Assembly: GCA_021776055.1 (NCBI GenBank)
Contig: JAJFGP010000076.1
Coordinates: 1 to 35,050, forward strand
Source of the DNA: Kiloniellaceae bacterium
Lineage (GTDB): Bacteria > Pseudomonadota > Alphaproteobacteria > Kiloniellales > J153
Direction of reading: 5' to 3'
DNA: 35,050 nt
The position numbers and the translations under genes are program-made. Shown one piece after another: positions 8,254 to 16,027 of the stretch. The notes under the pieces were generated by a model. That model was not told the origin of the DNA. It ran no database searches and was given only the letters and a program-made list of their open reading frames with translations. How positions within the stretch are numbered: the stretch's first letter is position 1; the number at the start of each line of letters is the position of its first letter.

Positions 8254-9317
8254 GCGCGCCCCGCCGGGTTCTTCGGCAGCGACCTTAGGAACGACAGCAA
8301 GGCAAAGCGGCGGCCTTTGGCCGGCGTCAAGGCCGTGTGGATGAGAGAGCAGGAAAAGATGACGGCGCCGCCACTTTCCGGGCGGTAGCCGTGGCTGCCG
8401 TACTCGGGGAAGACCAGGGCGCCACCTTCGTACTCGTCGGTATTGAGATTCAAGGTAATTGCGAAACGCCGGTCCGCCGTTTCCGGACTGGTGTTATCGC
8501 GGTGCGGCCGGAAATGGTCGCCGCGCGCGGCGTCGTAGCAGACCACGAGAAAGCGGTCGAAGCGGAAGCCCTGAAACTGAAACGCCTTCTCGACCTCCGG
8601 CGCGATGCGGCGGCCGATTGTCCGCTGTAGGATCCGGTTGAGTTCCGGATCGGCGATGGCGTGATCCAGTCGCTTCTTTGCCGCATGTGCAACGGCATCC
8701 TGCTCACGGCCAGCGGTTACCAGCCCGACGGTACCCTCCTCATGGCCGGCCATGTGCCATTGATCTATCAGGCTACGGCACATGTCCCGATCCAAAATAC
8801 GCGGGATCAGCAAGACCGGTGCATTGGAAGGCCGCGCCTCGGCCGCTTCCGGCTTCGGCTGAGCGTCGTGGAATTTCAACACCCGCGCCGCCAAAGCCGC
8901 ATCCGCGCCTTGCTGAACCTCAAGAACCCGCTGATTGGCGTCCAGGAGAACGGCGGTTACGTCCTCTCCATCGAGGGGAAGACCGAGCTTACCACGGTAG
9001 GCCCTTGAGATTGCCTTCTCAGGATCGGACCAAGTCAAAAACGGATAATCGAGCGCCGCATTGTCATCGACGGAATCGAGGCTGACGCAAAACAGAATAA
9101 GTCCCCGGTCCGTAAAATCTTGAGCCCTGTCGGCGAATGCTTGCAGGGCGGCGCGGGCATCCGGTGCCCCCCCGCCCGGCGTAAACACCAGAACCGGCTG
9201 AAGCCCCTTGGTTTGATCATAGAACATCAGGAACTTGCCGTTCGCCGCCGGCAGCACAAAATTCGGCGCCCGGTCGCCGACCGTCAGCTCATGCGCTGGT
9301 TCCCGCAAAACCGTCAT
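8250..9317 (-). CDS. Peroxiredoxin-like domain fused to a 2OG-Fe(II) oxygenase
   Basis: A 355-residue two-domain protein. Residues 9-150 look like an AhpC/TSA thioredoxin fold ([15 protein letters not shown], then [21 protein letters not shown]). The position of the peroxidatic cysteine after the FTP segment has no cysteine, so this half is probably not a peroxidase. Residues about 165-350 are a prolyl-4-hydroxylase-type 2-oxoglutarate/Fe(II) oxygenase with a complete site: His272 and Asp274 (GDHFRPHRD), distal His327 (SLIHTAL) and the 2OG-binding arginine in KGRRFALL. Known of the family: such domains hydroxylate amino-acid side chains or small molecules. The substrate is unknown; the first half may serve for binding. 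The start at 9317 is preferred over a longer reading to 9455 because it begins at the domain edge. The stop overlaps the end of glnA (convergent). Confidence 0.85.
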   Translation of the reverse strand: MTVLREPAHELTVGDRAPNFVLPAANGKFLMFYDQTKGLQPVLVFTPGGGAPDARAALQAFADRAQDFTDRGLILFCVSLDSVDDNAALDYPFLTWSDPEKAISRAYRGKLGLPLDGEDVTAVLLDANQRVLEVQQGADAALAARVLKFHDAQPKPEAAEARPSNAPVLLIPRILDRDMCRSLIDQWHMAGHEEGTVGLVTAGREQDAVAHAAKKRLDHAIADPELNRILQRTIGRRIAPEVEKAFQFQGFRFDRFLVVCYDAARGDHFRPHRDNTSPETADRRFAITLNLNTDEYEGGALVFPEYGSHGYRPESGGAVIFSCSLIHTALTPAKGRRFALLSFLRSLPKNPAGRA

Positions 9318-9678
9318 TGTTGGATCGTCCAAGAATTTCTTTGCACTTAGAACCCGATCCGAGCCAATCACTGTACAACCTGAAAACCGGCCCGGTCCCG
9401 TCAGGCAAGCGCCATTATATGGACGGCACCGGTACGCGCAAACGGGCCGGCGCATATTCCGAATAACTTTATTCCACTCAAATTGCGAGCAATCCGCCGA
9501 GCACTCAATCCCCTTGGTGATAACCGAGGTGAAAGCTTCGCCCGATCTGGATCAGGTCTTGTAACAAAGCTGCGGGTTTTCCCAGCCACCGGAAAGCGTA
9601 TAGCTTATCAAGATCGGGATGTAGGCTGCAGCCTTCCGTTTCGGTCGTGTTGAGCCGGGCGAGGAAGTGATTCTGCCG
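9318..9678. other. Divergent intergenic region, no gene seen
   Basis: 361 bases between the oxygenase fusion (minus) and the LuxR-type gene (plus). Open frames here are short and lack family features. Promoters for both neighbours should lie here, but I see no pair of hexamers convincing enough to name. No strong hairpin or repeat was found. Confidence 0.6.
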
Positions 9679-10806
9679 ATGGCACGAGAGGCGAAAGTTC
9701 TCGACGTTATTGAACACGTCTATTCGGCAGCGCTGGATGGCGAGCGGTGGCCGCTGGCGCTGACTGCGCTTGCCGACCTCGTCGGTGGCGTTGATGCAAC
9801 CCTGGATGCCCGTGGCGAGGTCTACACCCAACCGCTGTTCTTTGCAGCCGGCAATAGGCTGCCTCGCTTGGAGGTCGAGAACTACCTTAACCACTACGCT
9901 CGGATTAGCCCGCGTATTCCCTATATCCAAACACTCGCCAGCGGCAGCGTGTGTCATGATTACGATTTCATATCTGAACGGCAGATAGACCGTAACGAGT
10001 TCTATTCAGACTTCCTCGGCCCCGGGGGTCTCCGCTATGTTGCAGCAGGAGTTCTAATCAACCGGCCCGGCAATCTGAGCGCGGTGGCTGTCCATCGCTC
10101 GCCGAGCCAGGGACAACCCGACGCATCCGACCTCTCGATCCTGCGGCGGCTCGTACCGCACGTGACTCGAGCGTTGGACCTTCATTTTCGTCTCGAGAAA
10201 CAGGATGGGCGTGAGAAGCGTTTTCAATCCCTGATCGACCGTTTGCCTCAAGCCATCATCACTCTCGATGATCGGGGCCAGGTCCAGTTTGCAAACGAGC
10301 CGGCGGCGGCAGTCCTAAGAAAAGATGATGGAATCAAGCTGCACGGTCGCCGACTTCACTTTGCCGATGCCACGGCGAACAGACAAATGGCCGCGGCGCT
10401 CAATGATTACCTCAAGGGCGGCGCGGACGCGGGAATTTCGAGCAGTGGTCAAGTCGTGGCGCGCCGACCCTCCGGTCGCCCCGCTTTTGTCCTGGCCCTG
10501 CATCGCCTCTCAGGAATTGGCGCTGTCTATGAGGACTCCGTCACCCCTGCCATCGCCGTATTCATTTCCGATCCCGAGATGTCGGCACAACCCCGCACTT
10601 CAGTGCTGGCACAGGTTTTTTCATTGACGCGGCGCGAAGCCGACCTCGCGGTTGCCCTGCTTCAAGGCCGGACCCTGCGCGATCAGGCGGATGCCCGCGG
10701 CGTCAAAATCTCGACCGAGCGCAGCCATTTGAAGTCGCTGATGCAAAAGACCGACACACACCGCCAGACGGATTTGGTGCGTCTGCTCGCCAGTTTCGTC
10801 GCCTAA
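9679..10806 (+). CDS. LuxR-type transcriptional regulator with PAS-like middle
   Basis: A 375-residue regulator. Seen: an N-terminal helical region (1-150) that resembles the sensor part of alphaproteobacterial LuxR-like proteins, a coiled segment (about 160-190, HFRLEKQDGREKRFQSL), a PAS-like stretch IITLDDRGQVQFANEPAAAVLRKDDGI (about 195-222), and a C-terminal GerE-type HTH (FSLTRREADLAVALLQGRTLRDQADARGV...HLKSLMQKTDTHRQTDLVRLL, about 310-370). There is no response-regulator receiver domain and no recognisable acyl-homoserine-lactone domain, so the signal is unknown. Start: a GTG at 9667 directly abuts GAGGAA, too close to use it as its ribosome site; the ATG at 9679 lies about 12 bases after it and is preferred. 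It may control the lipoprotein genes that follow, which is inference from position only. Confidence 0.8.
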   Translation: MAREAKVLDVIEHVYSAALDGERWPLALTALADLVGGVDATLDARGEVYTQPLFFAAGNRLPRLEVENYLNHYARISPRIPYIQTLASGSVCHDYDFISERQIDRNEFYSDFLGPGGLRYVAAGVLINRPGNLSAVAVHRSPSQGQPDASDLSILRRLVPHVTRALDLHFRLEKQDGREKRFQSLIDRLPQAIITLDDRGQVQFANEPAAAVLRKDDGIKLHGRRLHFADATANRQMAAALNDYLKGGADAGISSSGQVVARRPSGRPAFVLALHRLSGIGAVYEDSVTPAIAVFISDPEMSAQPRTSVLAQVFSLTRREADLAVALLQGRTLRDQADARGVKISTERSHLKSLMQKTDTHRQTDLVRLLASFVA

Positions 10807-10921
10807 ATTACCCGACGGACAGCGCGCCCAACAGGGAAACTCCCCTATTTGCGGGAAGAGCCGTCCCCCATTGCCTGCTAGCTTTGGACCACCGGGCGGC
10901 CTTTTTCCAGCATGCGCGGGA

Positions 10922-10971
10922 AAAGCACGACCCGTGCTTTGGAACTCCGCAACCCGGCTGCGATGCGGGTT
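10922..10971. other. Two adjacent hairpins between regulator and lipoprotein genes
   Basis: First hairpin: AAAGCACG (10922-10929) pairs perfectly with CGTGCTTT (10933-10940) across a 3-base loop. Second: AACCCG (10951-10956) pairs with CGGGTT (10966-10971) across 9 bases. Neither is followed by a long T-run. They could end the regulator transcript or form the leader of the lipoprotein transcript. The rest of the 291-base gap shows no gene. Confidence 0.4.
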
Positions 10972-11097
10972 CCATGACATTGCCCTTTGGTTTGAAGTCA
11001 ATGCTTTGGCACAAACCCTGGAACCCTCGATTTCTTAACGAGTTGTAAATAGACCGCAGGATAATCGATCCCCTTGGCAATACCGGAGAAGAGAGGC

Positions 11098-11730
11098 ATG
11101 GCAAAGGTTTTCAATCGCCGGGTGCGGCCGCTTGTTGCGGTTCTGCTCGTCTTGGCGGCTACAAGCCTGCTGGCTGGTTGCAGCGGCGGCAAGAATCCGA
11201 GCAAGGCTATGCTCGATTTATTCGGAATTGGAAACACAGACGCCGAGCGGGAATCAAAAATCCAGAAAGAGATGAGCCGCCTGCGCGGTGTATCACCTTT
11301 TCAGCTCGGGCGGACACATGGGCAAATGGACGCTAGGCCATTGGCTCTTCCTGGTGGAGGTTACCGTCCCTGGAGCGGCCAGGAGCCGTCAGAGTCCGAT
11401 TTGATCGCGGCGGAGGCAAGACAGAGAATTGGCGAGGAGCTGCCCCTATTCAACGGGCAATACGACGACGGGTTCCGTGCGGGGTGGCAAAACGTTTTCA
11501 ACGGAAGCAATCCGTCCTTAAACATCCTAGATCGGGACAAGCGGGGGTTGGCAATGCGCGTTGCTCGACGCGATTTCGAGTTAGGGAATTTCTTCAATCC
11601 CGGCCGCTACGGTTTCGATGAGACCTATACCGAGATCTACCGGGAGTCCTGGAATCTTGCGGAGGAGGCCGCGGCGCCTGTATCCGGAACGGTTGGGTTC
11701 AGTGATGAGAGTCCGAACCGTGGCGACTAG
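11098..11730 (+). CDS. Lipoprotein, paralogue of the gene at 12303
   Basis: A 210-residue lipoprotein. Seen: basic start, hydrophobic stretch and lipobox LLAGC with the lipidated cysteine at residue 28. The mature part carries ESKIQKEMSRLRGVSPFQLG, then SDLIAAEARQRIGEELPLF, then GQYDDGFRAGWQN, then RRDFELGNFFNPGRYGFDE, and ends SDESPNRGD. The same blocks in the same order occur in the protein at 12303-12854, so the two are duplicates that have drifted apart; this copy has an extra segment (ARPLALPGGGYRPW). I do not recognise a named family. The ATG at 11098 follows GGAGAAGAGAGG and is preferred over one at 11074. It leads a run of three small lipoprotein genes separated by 92 and 57 bases. 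Confidence 0.8.
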   Translation: MAKVFNRRVRPLVAVLLVLAATSLLAGCSGGKNPSKAMLDLFGIGNTDAERESKIQKEMSRLRGVSPFQLGRTHGQMDARPLALPGGGYRPWSGQEPSESDLIAAEARQRIGEELPLFNGQYDDGFRAGWQNVFNGSNPSLNILDRDKRGLAMRVARRDFELGNFFNPGRYGFDETYTEIYRESWNLAEEAAAPVSGTVGFSDESPNRGD

Positions 11731-11822
11731 ACAATCGCCGTCTACCCTCCCGAATCCGCGATACGGATGGATCTCTCACCGACCGATCCCTGGCTGAATC
11801 TGGAAATGAAATGAGGTTATCC

Positions 11823-12245
11823 ATGAAGAAACTACCGAAGCTTGTCCTCGGACTCGTCGCGCTTTTAGCGGTTGGCGGGTGTTGGTTAGTTGACGACATT
11901 TCATTTGGCGACCCGCCCGAGCTGTTCCTTGATCTGGGCCCGCCACGGCCACCGCACATTTCCAAGGTTGAAATCACCAACGGGGACGGAATGACTGTTA
12001 TGTCCGGATCCCCGGACCGGAATGGCGAGCTAGAGGCGCGCCCAGACCTGACGGACCTGGATGGTACATTGACGATCAAGTCAACTTGGTCGAATGGCAA
12101 CGTGACGACTCATACGGTTACACACATGCCAGACAGGCCCATCTCTTTAACATATAACCGCGATCTGCGCAGGTTCGATGTGACGGAACGACAAATCCCA
12201 TCCTCATCGACCGATGAGGATGCGCCGGATGGCCGCGGCGACTAG
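11823..12245 (+). CDS. Small lipoprotein, middle gene of the trio
   Basis: A 140-residue lipoprotein with lipobox AVGGC (cysteine at residue 20). The mature part is unlike its two neighbours in the middle: a proline-rich stretch (GDPPELFLDLGPPRPPHISK), then a beta-rich domain with many Thr and Asp residues (VEITNGDGMTVMSG, TLTIKSTWSNGNVTTHTVTHM). Its last residues DEDAPDGRGD echo the SDESPNRGD and NDESPNRGD ends of the flanking genes, and the DNA around the stop (GGCGACTAG) is shared. I do not recognise the family. The ATG at 11823 has GAGG about 8 bases upstream; an ATG at 11811 in frame would add 4 residues. Confidence 0.75.
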   Translation: MKKLPKLVLGLVALLAVGGCWLVDDISFGDPPELFLDLGPPRPPHISKVEITNGDGMTVMSGSPDRNGELEARPDLTDLDGTLTIKSTWSNGNVTTHTVTHMPDRPISLTYNRDLRRFDVTERQIPSSSTDEDAPDGRGD

Positions 12246-12302
12246 CGTCGAATCTCCCGGGCCGGTGCCATCCGCCGACATGGAAACAAACACGAGGCAG
12301 TG

Positions 12303-12854
12303 ATGCAAATACCGAAAACCTTCCATTTGTCCCTATTCCTGGTCGTCTTGGGTTTATCCGGATGCAACACGATAGCATCCAACATCTTCGGAAACGCGCC
12401 GGGAGAGCGGGAAACCAAGATCCAGGAGCGAATGAGCGAACTGCGCAGTCAGTCTCCCTATCAAGTCGGGCAGGAGAGCGGCTTCTTGGACGCCATAGTA
12501 GAGAATGGGAATGCAGCCAAACCGAGAGAATCCGACCTAATTGAGGCCGAGGCACAACGAAGAATTAGAGAGGAGTTGCCCCTTTTTACCGGGCAGTACG
12601 ATGACGGATTCAGTGCTGGATGGCAGAATGGTTTGGAACAGAGGCACCTCAACGACCAACAGACAAGGCAGCTAATCAGCCGCATCGCGCGGCGCGATTT
12701 CGAGGAGGGGCACCTGTTCAACCCCGGACGGTATGGTTTCGACGACCAGAATATCGACACATACCGAACCGCATGGCAAAACGCCGAGGAAGCGGTAACA
12801 CCCGTTTTCGGGACGACTGAGTTCAATGATGAAAGTCCCAATCGGGGCGATTAG
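12303..12854 (+). CDS. Lipoprotein, paralogue of the gene at 11098
   Basis: A 183-residue lipoprotein with lipobox LSGC (cysteine near residue 21). It shares with the gene at 11098: ERETKIQERMSELRSQSPYQVG, SDLIEAEAQRRIREELPLF, GQYDDGFSAGWQN, RRDFEEGHLFNPGRYGFDD, a Trp-containing helix (YRTAWQNAEEA) and the NDESPNRGD end. The predicted body is mostly helical and charged. No named family is recognised. The ATG at 12303 has GAGG 5 bases upstream; a GTG directly before it would add one residue. Function unknown; an outer-membrane or periplasmic anchor role is inferred only from the lipobox. Confidence 0.8.
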   Translation: MQIPKTFHLSLFLVVLGLSGCNTIASNIFGNAPGERETKIQERMSELRSQSPYQVGQESGFLDAIVENGNAAKPRESDLIEAEAQRRIREELPLFTGQYDDGFSAGWQNGLEQRHLNDQQTRQLISRIARRDFEEGHLFNPGRYGFDDQNIDTYRTAWQNAEEAVTPVFGTTEFNDESPNRGD

Positions 12855-12908
12855 CCGACCGTCGTCTTATCTCTCTACGAATCCGTGGGCAACCCTAGCC
12901 GGCCACTG

Positions 12909-13133
12909 TCAAGCCGCGCGGGTCTTACCGGGCTGTTTCGCCTTGCGCGTTGGCGTCGCTACGGCCGGCGCGTCATCGTCCACCGCCCCCAGGCTCGCCC
13001 GCACACGCTCAATCAACTGGCGCACCTCGCTCTCGCCCGTGTGGTCGCCCTGCATCAGAAGGCGAACAATGGGGTCGTGGAGTACCTCATCGAGGGAGGG
13101 TTCCGTATTAGACGTTTCCCAAGTCGTGCTCAT
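12909..13133 (-). CDS. Small conserved-looking protein, 74 residues
   Basis: Seen: a short acidic start, then LDEVLHDPIVRLLMQGDHTGESEVRQLIERVRASLG, which reads as two amphipathic helices, and a lysine/alanine-rich tail (TRKAKQPGKTRAA). It is cytosolic by composition, with no signal peptide. AGAGGA about 8 bases before the ATG at 13133 supports this start over the longer reading to 13247. I believe similar short proteins with a DEVLxDPIVRxLM core occur in other alphaproteobacteria, but I cannot name a function. It is divergent from the HTH gene at 13548 across a 414-base gap. Confidence 0.7.
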   Translation of the reverse strand: MSTTWETSNTEPSLDEVLHDPIVRLLMQGDHTGESEVRQLIERVRASLGAVDDDAPAVATPTRKAKQPGKTRAA

Positions 13134-13374
13134 TATTAAGTCCTCTTTCAAGTGCGCGACCCTTGATCCCCTTAATCGACTTCCTGGCTGCGCCAGCCGA
13201 CCCCAAATCCAGTGTTTGTAGGGGTTGGAGGTTGCTTGTGCATACAAGCCGAACCTGACCCGCCGATAGTCCGGACATTAAACGACAAGTGTAGCAGTCG
13301 CAAGTAAATACTTATCTTCAATTTGATACATAAAGTGACTACCTTAGTGTGCATCGGTTGCTTTCTCTAATTTA

Positions 13375-13391
13375 TAGGACGATCCGCCCTA
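13375..13391. promoter_or_regulatory. Operator-like site 1: TAGGACGATCCGCCCTA
   Basis: 17-bp imperfect palindrome, arms TAGGaCG and CGcCCTA. It matches site 3 at 14 of 17 positions. It lies 45 bases upstream of the -35 hexamer, where an upstream activator or cooperative repressor could bind. Confidence 0.5.
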
Positions 13392-13419
13392 TTCGGTAAA
13401 ATCGACACCGGTGATTTTG

Positions 13420-13447
13420 TTGACTCTAGGGCCGGTTGGCCTAATAA
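13420..13447 (+). promoter_or_regulatory. Sigma-70-type promoter of the small HTH gene
   Basis: TTGACT (13420-13425), 16 bases, TAATAA (13442-13447). Both hexamers are close to consensus. Transcription would start near 13454, giving a leader of about 94 bases before the ATG at 13548. The spacer is filled by operator-like site 2. Confidence 0.6.
13427..13443. promoter_or_regulatory. Operator-like site 2, between -35 and -10
   Basis: TAGGGCCGGTTGGCCTA, 17 bp, with the same TAGG-N9-CCTA frame as sites 1 and 3. It fills the promoter spacer and overlaps the first bases of the -10, a classic repressor position. Confidence 0.5.
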
Positions 13448-13455
13448 CCTTCTGT

Positions 13456-13472
13456 TAGGTCGTTCTGCCCTA
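13456..13472. promoter_or_regulatory. Operator-like site 3, just after the transcription start
   Basis: TAGGTCGTTCTGCCCTA, 17 bp. It differs from site 1 at only three positions and starts within a few bases of the predicted transcription start. Site centres are 52 and 29 bases apart. Confidence 0.5.
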
Positions 13473-13547
13473 TAACTCAATCCAAGCGCCACGGCCGATG
13501 CGGTATCCGTGGCGTTACTGTTGAAAAAGAGGCGGTAAATCAAATAG

Positions 13548-13808
13548 ATGGCACGAGAAATAGCCCAGAGTCGCCCGATGGATGCAGCCGAACTGGCCCG
13601 GCATTGCTCCCGCCTATACGGCGCGCGCCGGTGGCAAACGGCTTTGTCTCACGAAATTCAGGTCAACGACCGGACGGTGCGTCGATGGGCCGCGGGCGCC
13701 TCACCGATCCCGCAGTCGGTCGCGCTATGCGTCCGTCTGATGGTCTTTCTCGATGAGCTGAGCTGGCTCGGAGAATGGCGCAAGATGCTGGAGGAAGAGG
13801 ACCTCTAG
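13548..13808 (+). CDS. Small helix-turn-helix DNA-binding protein, 86 residues
   Basis: Seen: helical throughout, with AAELARHCSRLYGARRWQTALSHEIQVNDRTVRRWAAGASPIP; the part QVNDRTVRRWAAG has the look of the second and third helices of an XRE/Cro-type HTH. A hydrophobic helix (VALCVRLMVFLDEL) and a short charged tail follow; the helix could be a dimer interface. Function as a transcription regulator is inferred. A stop codon lies directly before the ATG, so no longer reading exists; the nearest ribosome-like AGAGG is about 15 bases upstream, farther than usual. The promoter ahead of it carries three copies of one palindrome, so self-regulation is the simplest idea. It ends 14 bases before the convergent M20 gene. 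Confidence 0.75.
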   Translation: MAREIAQSRPMDAAELARHCSRLYGARRWQTALSHEIQVNDRTVRRWAAGASPIPQSVALCVRLMVFLDELSWLGEWRKMLEEEDL

Positions 13809-13822
13809 GCCATCAAGGATGG

Positions 13823-15223
13823 TTAAGTAGCTGTGTCGCGCGCCGGCGTACCCGGCGCCCCTAAATCCCAAAATAACCCGGCCATGAGTTGCAGAGCCTC
13901 GAGCGAGGTGCCCTCCAGGATGTGCTCGTCGGGCGCATGCTGCGAGCAAGAAGCATAAGAATGCGGGACCCAGATCGTCGGCAGGCCGAGCACCTCGGAG
14001 AAAACGTCGTTGGGTATGGACCCACCCAGGTTCGGTAAAACCGCGACATCCTTACCCGTGGTCGTCGCCAGCGACGCTATCGACCAGCGCACCCAGGGAT
14101 GATCCGGGTCCAGTCGGGTCGCGGCCATGGTAGCGGCACTCGGGACGATCTCGACCATCGAGAATCCGTGCGCATCCAGATGCCGGCGCAGGCCGGGAAC
14201 AAAGCCCGCCGGATCGCAGGGCACGACGAAGCGAATGTGGCAATGCGCCGTGGCGCGCGGCGGAATGGCGTTGACCGGCTTTTCCGGATTACCGGTCTTG
14301 AAGGCTAGGACCTCGAAGCTATTCCAGGCGAAGACCTTCTCTCCCTCGCTCAAGCCAGGCTCGCCCCAGCCGGGATCGATTTCGGGCGCCTCTTCACCAC
14401 CCTCGATTTCCAGCGTCGCAACAGCCTGACGCACCGACTCAGGGATTGCCGGCGGGCGCCATTCGGGCACCAGAATTTCGCCAGTCGCACTGGTCAGGCA
14501 AGCGATGGCATGGGCCAAAATGATCCCTGGATTAGCCAGAAGGCCGCCCCAGTTGCCGGAATGATGGCCGCCCGCGCGCGACTCAATCTTGAGGTCGAAA
14601 TTGAAAGCCCCGCGCGAGCCCAGGAAGACGGTCGGGCGGTCGGGCGCGAGACGCGGCCCGTCGGAAGCGATGAAGACATCTGCGGGGAACAGCTCCTTGT
14701 GCGCGGCGCAGAATTCGCGCAAGCCCGGTGATCCGCTCTCCTCGCTGGTTTCGATCAGGATAATCGGGTTGAAGCCCAACGCACCGCGTTCCTTCAGGAC
14801 GCAGGCCATGGCCGCGATATTGATCGAATGCTGGCCCTTATTGTCGGCTGTGCCCCGGCCGTACCACCGGTTGCCTTCCTTGGTCAGCACCCAGGGATTC
14901 AAGCCCTCGCGCCATTGATCGTCATAGCCGCGCACGACATCGCCGTGGCCATAGCTCATCACGCCCGGCACGTTGTCGCTCTCGTGCCGCCGGGCGACCA
15001 AGAACGGTCCACCGCAGTCAACTGGATTATCGAATATCTCGCAGGTGAAGCCCAGTGGCTCCAGGGTCGGCGCCATCTCCTCGCGTAAATAGCGGTAGAG
15101 CTCGGGCTTTTGAGATAGCTCCTGACTTTCCGTGTGAATCGCCACGCGGCGCGCCAGATCGTCAAAATAACCGCCGCTATCGAAATAGTCGGTGGCGCGC
15201 GCAATCGCTCCCGTACGGGTCAT
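13823..15223 (-). CDS. M20 family metallopeptidase
   Basis: A 466-residue protein of the M20/ArgE/DapE/CPG2 group, zinc-dependent amidohydrolases or dipeptidases. Seen: metal ligand His93 with Asp95 (SYGHGDVV), Asp127 (GTADNKGQH), the catalytic pair Glu161-Glu162 (TSEESGS), Asp188 (SDGP), and the late histidine in CSQHAPDEH. A dimerisation lid with GGHHSGNWGG sits between the two halves. The length matches the larger M20 dipeptidases. There is no signal peptide, so it is cytosolic. The substrate cannot be assigned. It is the last gene of a four-gene unit with gaps of 2, 12 and 12 bases; GGAAG precedes the ATG. Confidence 0.92.
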   Translation of the reverse strand: MTRTGAIARATDYFDSGGYFDDLARRVAIHTESQELSQKPELYRYLREEMAPTLEPLGFTCEIFDNPVDCGGPFLVARRHESDNVPGVMSYGHGDVVRGYDDQWREGLNPWVLTKEGNRWYGRGTADNKGQHSINIAAMACVLKERGALGFNPIILIETSEESGSPGLREFCAAHKELFPADVFIASDGPRLAPDRPTVFLGSRGAFNFDLKIESRAGGHHSGNWGGLLANPGIILAHAIACLTSATGEILVPEWRPPAIPESVRQAVATLEIEGGEEAPEIDPGWGEPGLSEGEKVFAWNSFEVLAFKTGNPEKPVNAIPPRATAHCHIRFVVPCDPAGFVPGLRRHLDAHGFSMVEIVPSAATMAATRLDPDHPWVRWSIASLATTTGKDVAVLPNLGGSIPNDVFSEVLGLPTIWVPHSYASCSQHAPDEHILEGTSLEALQLMAGLFWDLGAPGTPARDTAT

Positions 15224-15235
15224 GTGGTCAACTTC

Positions 15236-16015
15236 CTAGCCCGCCCCTTCGCCTATGGGGCCAACCGGCAAAAAGATGAAATTGTTGATGTAGTCGCCAG
15301 GCGACGCCGGCGCCCGGTGCTGCCGTTCCGGATCGAACTCGGCCAAATCGATTAAATGCCGGCGGCGCAATGCTAGGCCGCGGTACCCCAGGGCCTCGAC
15401 TTCGGCGATGGCCGCCTCGATAGGCTGGTTGCGGTGCCGCTCCTCGATTTCAATGAGCAGGACCGGCCGATCGCGGACGATGGTTTCCCGCGCGCCTTGC
15501 AGGACCTGAGATTCGAAGCCCTCCACGTCGATTTTGATGAATCCGATATCGGAAATGTCGAGATCGTCCAGCCGGCTCGTCCGCACCGTCACCGACCGGA
15601 AATTGTCCGAGACCTTTACGGCGCTAAGCGAACTACCCTGATTGGAGAATCCGCTGGCACGCTGGGGGACGCGCAGTTCCGCCTCGCCCGTGCGATCCGC
15701 CAGGGCTAGGGGCGACAAGGTGACGTTGGCCGCGCGCCCCATCGTGCGTTGCAGCACGGAAAACAGCTTCGGGTTCGGCTCGAAGGCATGCACATGCCGC
15801 GACCGGCGGCGGAGGAAATAGCTGTAAACCCCTTTATTGGCCCCAACATCCACGCTCACCCGCGCCGGATCGACCAAGTGCGATAACAGATGCACTTCGC
15901 GTTCGCCCCGGCGCCATTCTTTCGCAGCCCGGTAGCGAATATAGAGAGACGCCGGGACAAGCGCGTATTTCAGGCGCTCCTCCCAGGTGAAAGGCGGCGA
16001 CCAGGATTCGGCCAT
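15236..16015 (-). CDS. FkbM family SAM-dependent methyltransferase
   Basis: A 259-residue protein. Seen: the SAM-binding motif I VSVDVGANKGVYSYFL (about 53-68), the acidic end of strand 2 in HAFEPNPKLF (76-85), and the FkbM hallmark FIKIDVEGFESQVLQGA in the second half. Known of the family: FkbM-type enzymes O-methylate sugars, polyketides and other hydroxylated metabolites or glycans. The substrate is unknown here and no glycan cluster is nearby. The N-terminal 50 residues are basic and aromatic. It lies 12 bases after the secreted-protein gene and 12 bases before the M20 gene, so all are probably translated from one message. Confidence 0.9.
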   Translation of the reverse strand: MAESWSPPFTWEERLKYALVPASLYIRYRAAKEWRRGEREVHLLSHLVDPARVSVDVGANKGVYSYFLRRRSRHVHAFEPNPKLFSVLQRTMGRAANVTLSPLALADRTGEAELRVPQRASGFSNQGSSLSAVKVSDNFRSVTVRTSRLDDLDISDIGFIKIDVEGFESQVLQGARETIVRDRPVLLIEIEERHRNQPIEAAIAEVEALGYRGLALRRRHLIDLAEFDPERQHRAPASPGDYINNFIFLPVGPIGEGAG

Positions 16016-16027
16016 GCTACCGGCTCA

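Larger units (their letters stand above)
13134..13547. other. Intergenic region with clustered operator-like sites
   Basis: 414 bases with no gene. The part from about 13285 to 13380 is AT-richer than its surroundings. It holds three copies of a 17-bp TAGG-N9-CCTA site and one sigma-70-type promoter, each listed separately. Confidence 0.6.

Noticed and set aside
11098-12854. RGD ends read as integrin-binding adhesins
   Set aside because: RGD alone is too short to infer host-cell binding, and nothing else in the window points to a host-associated life; only the sharing of the tail is reported.
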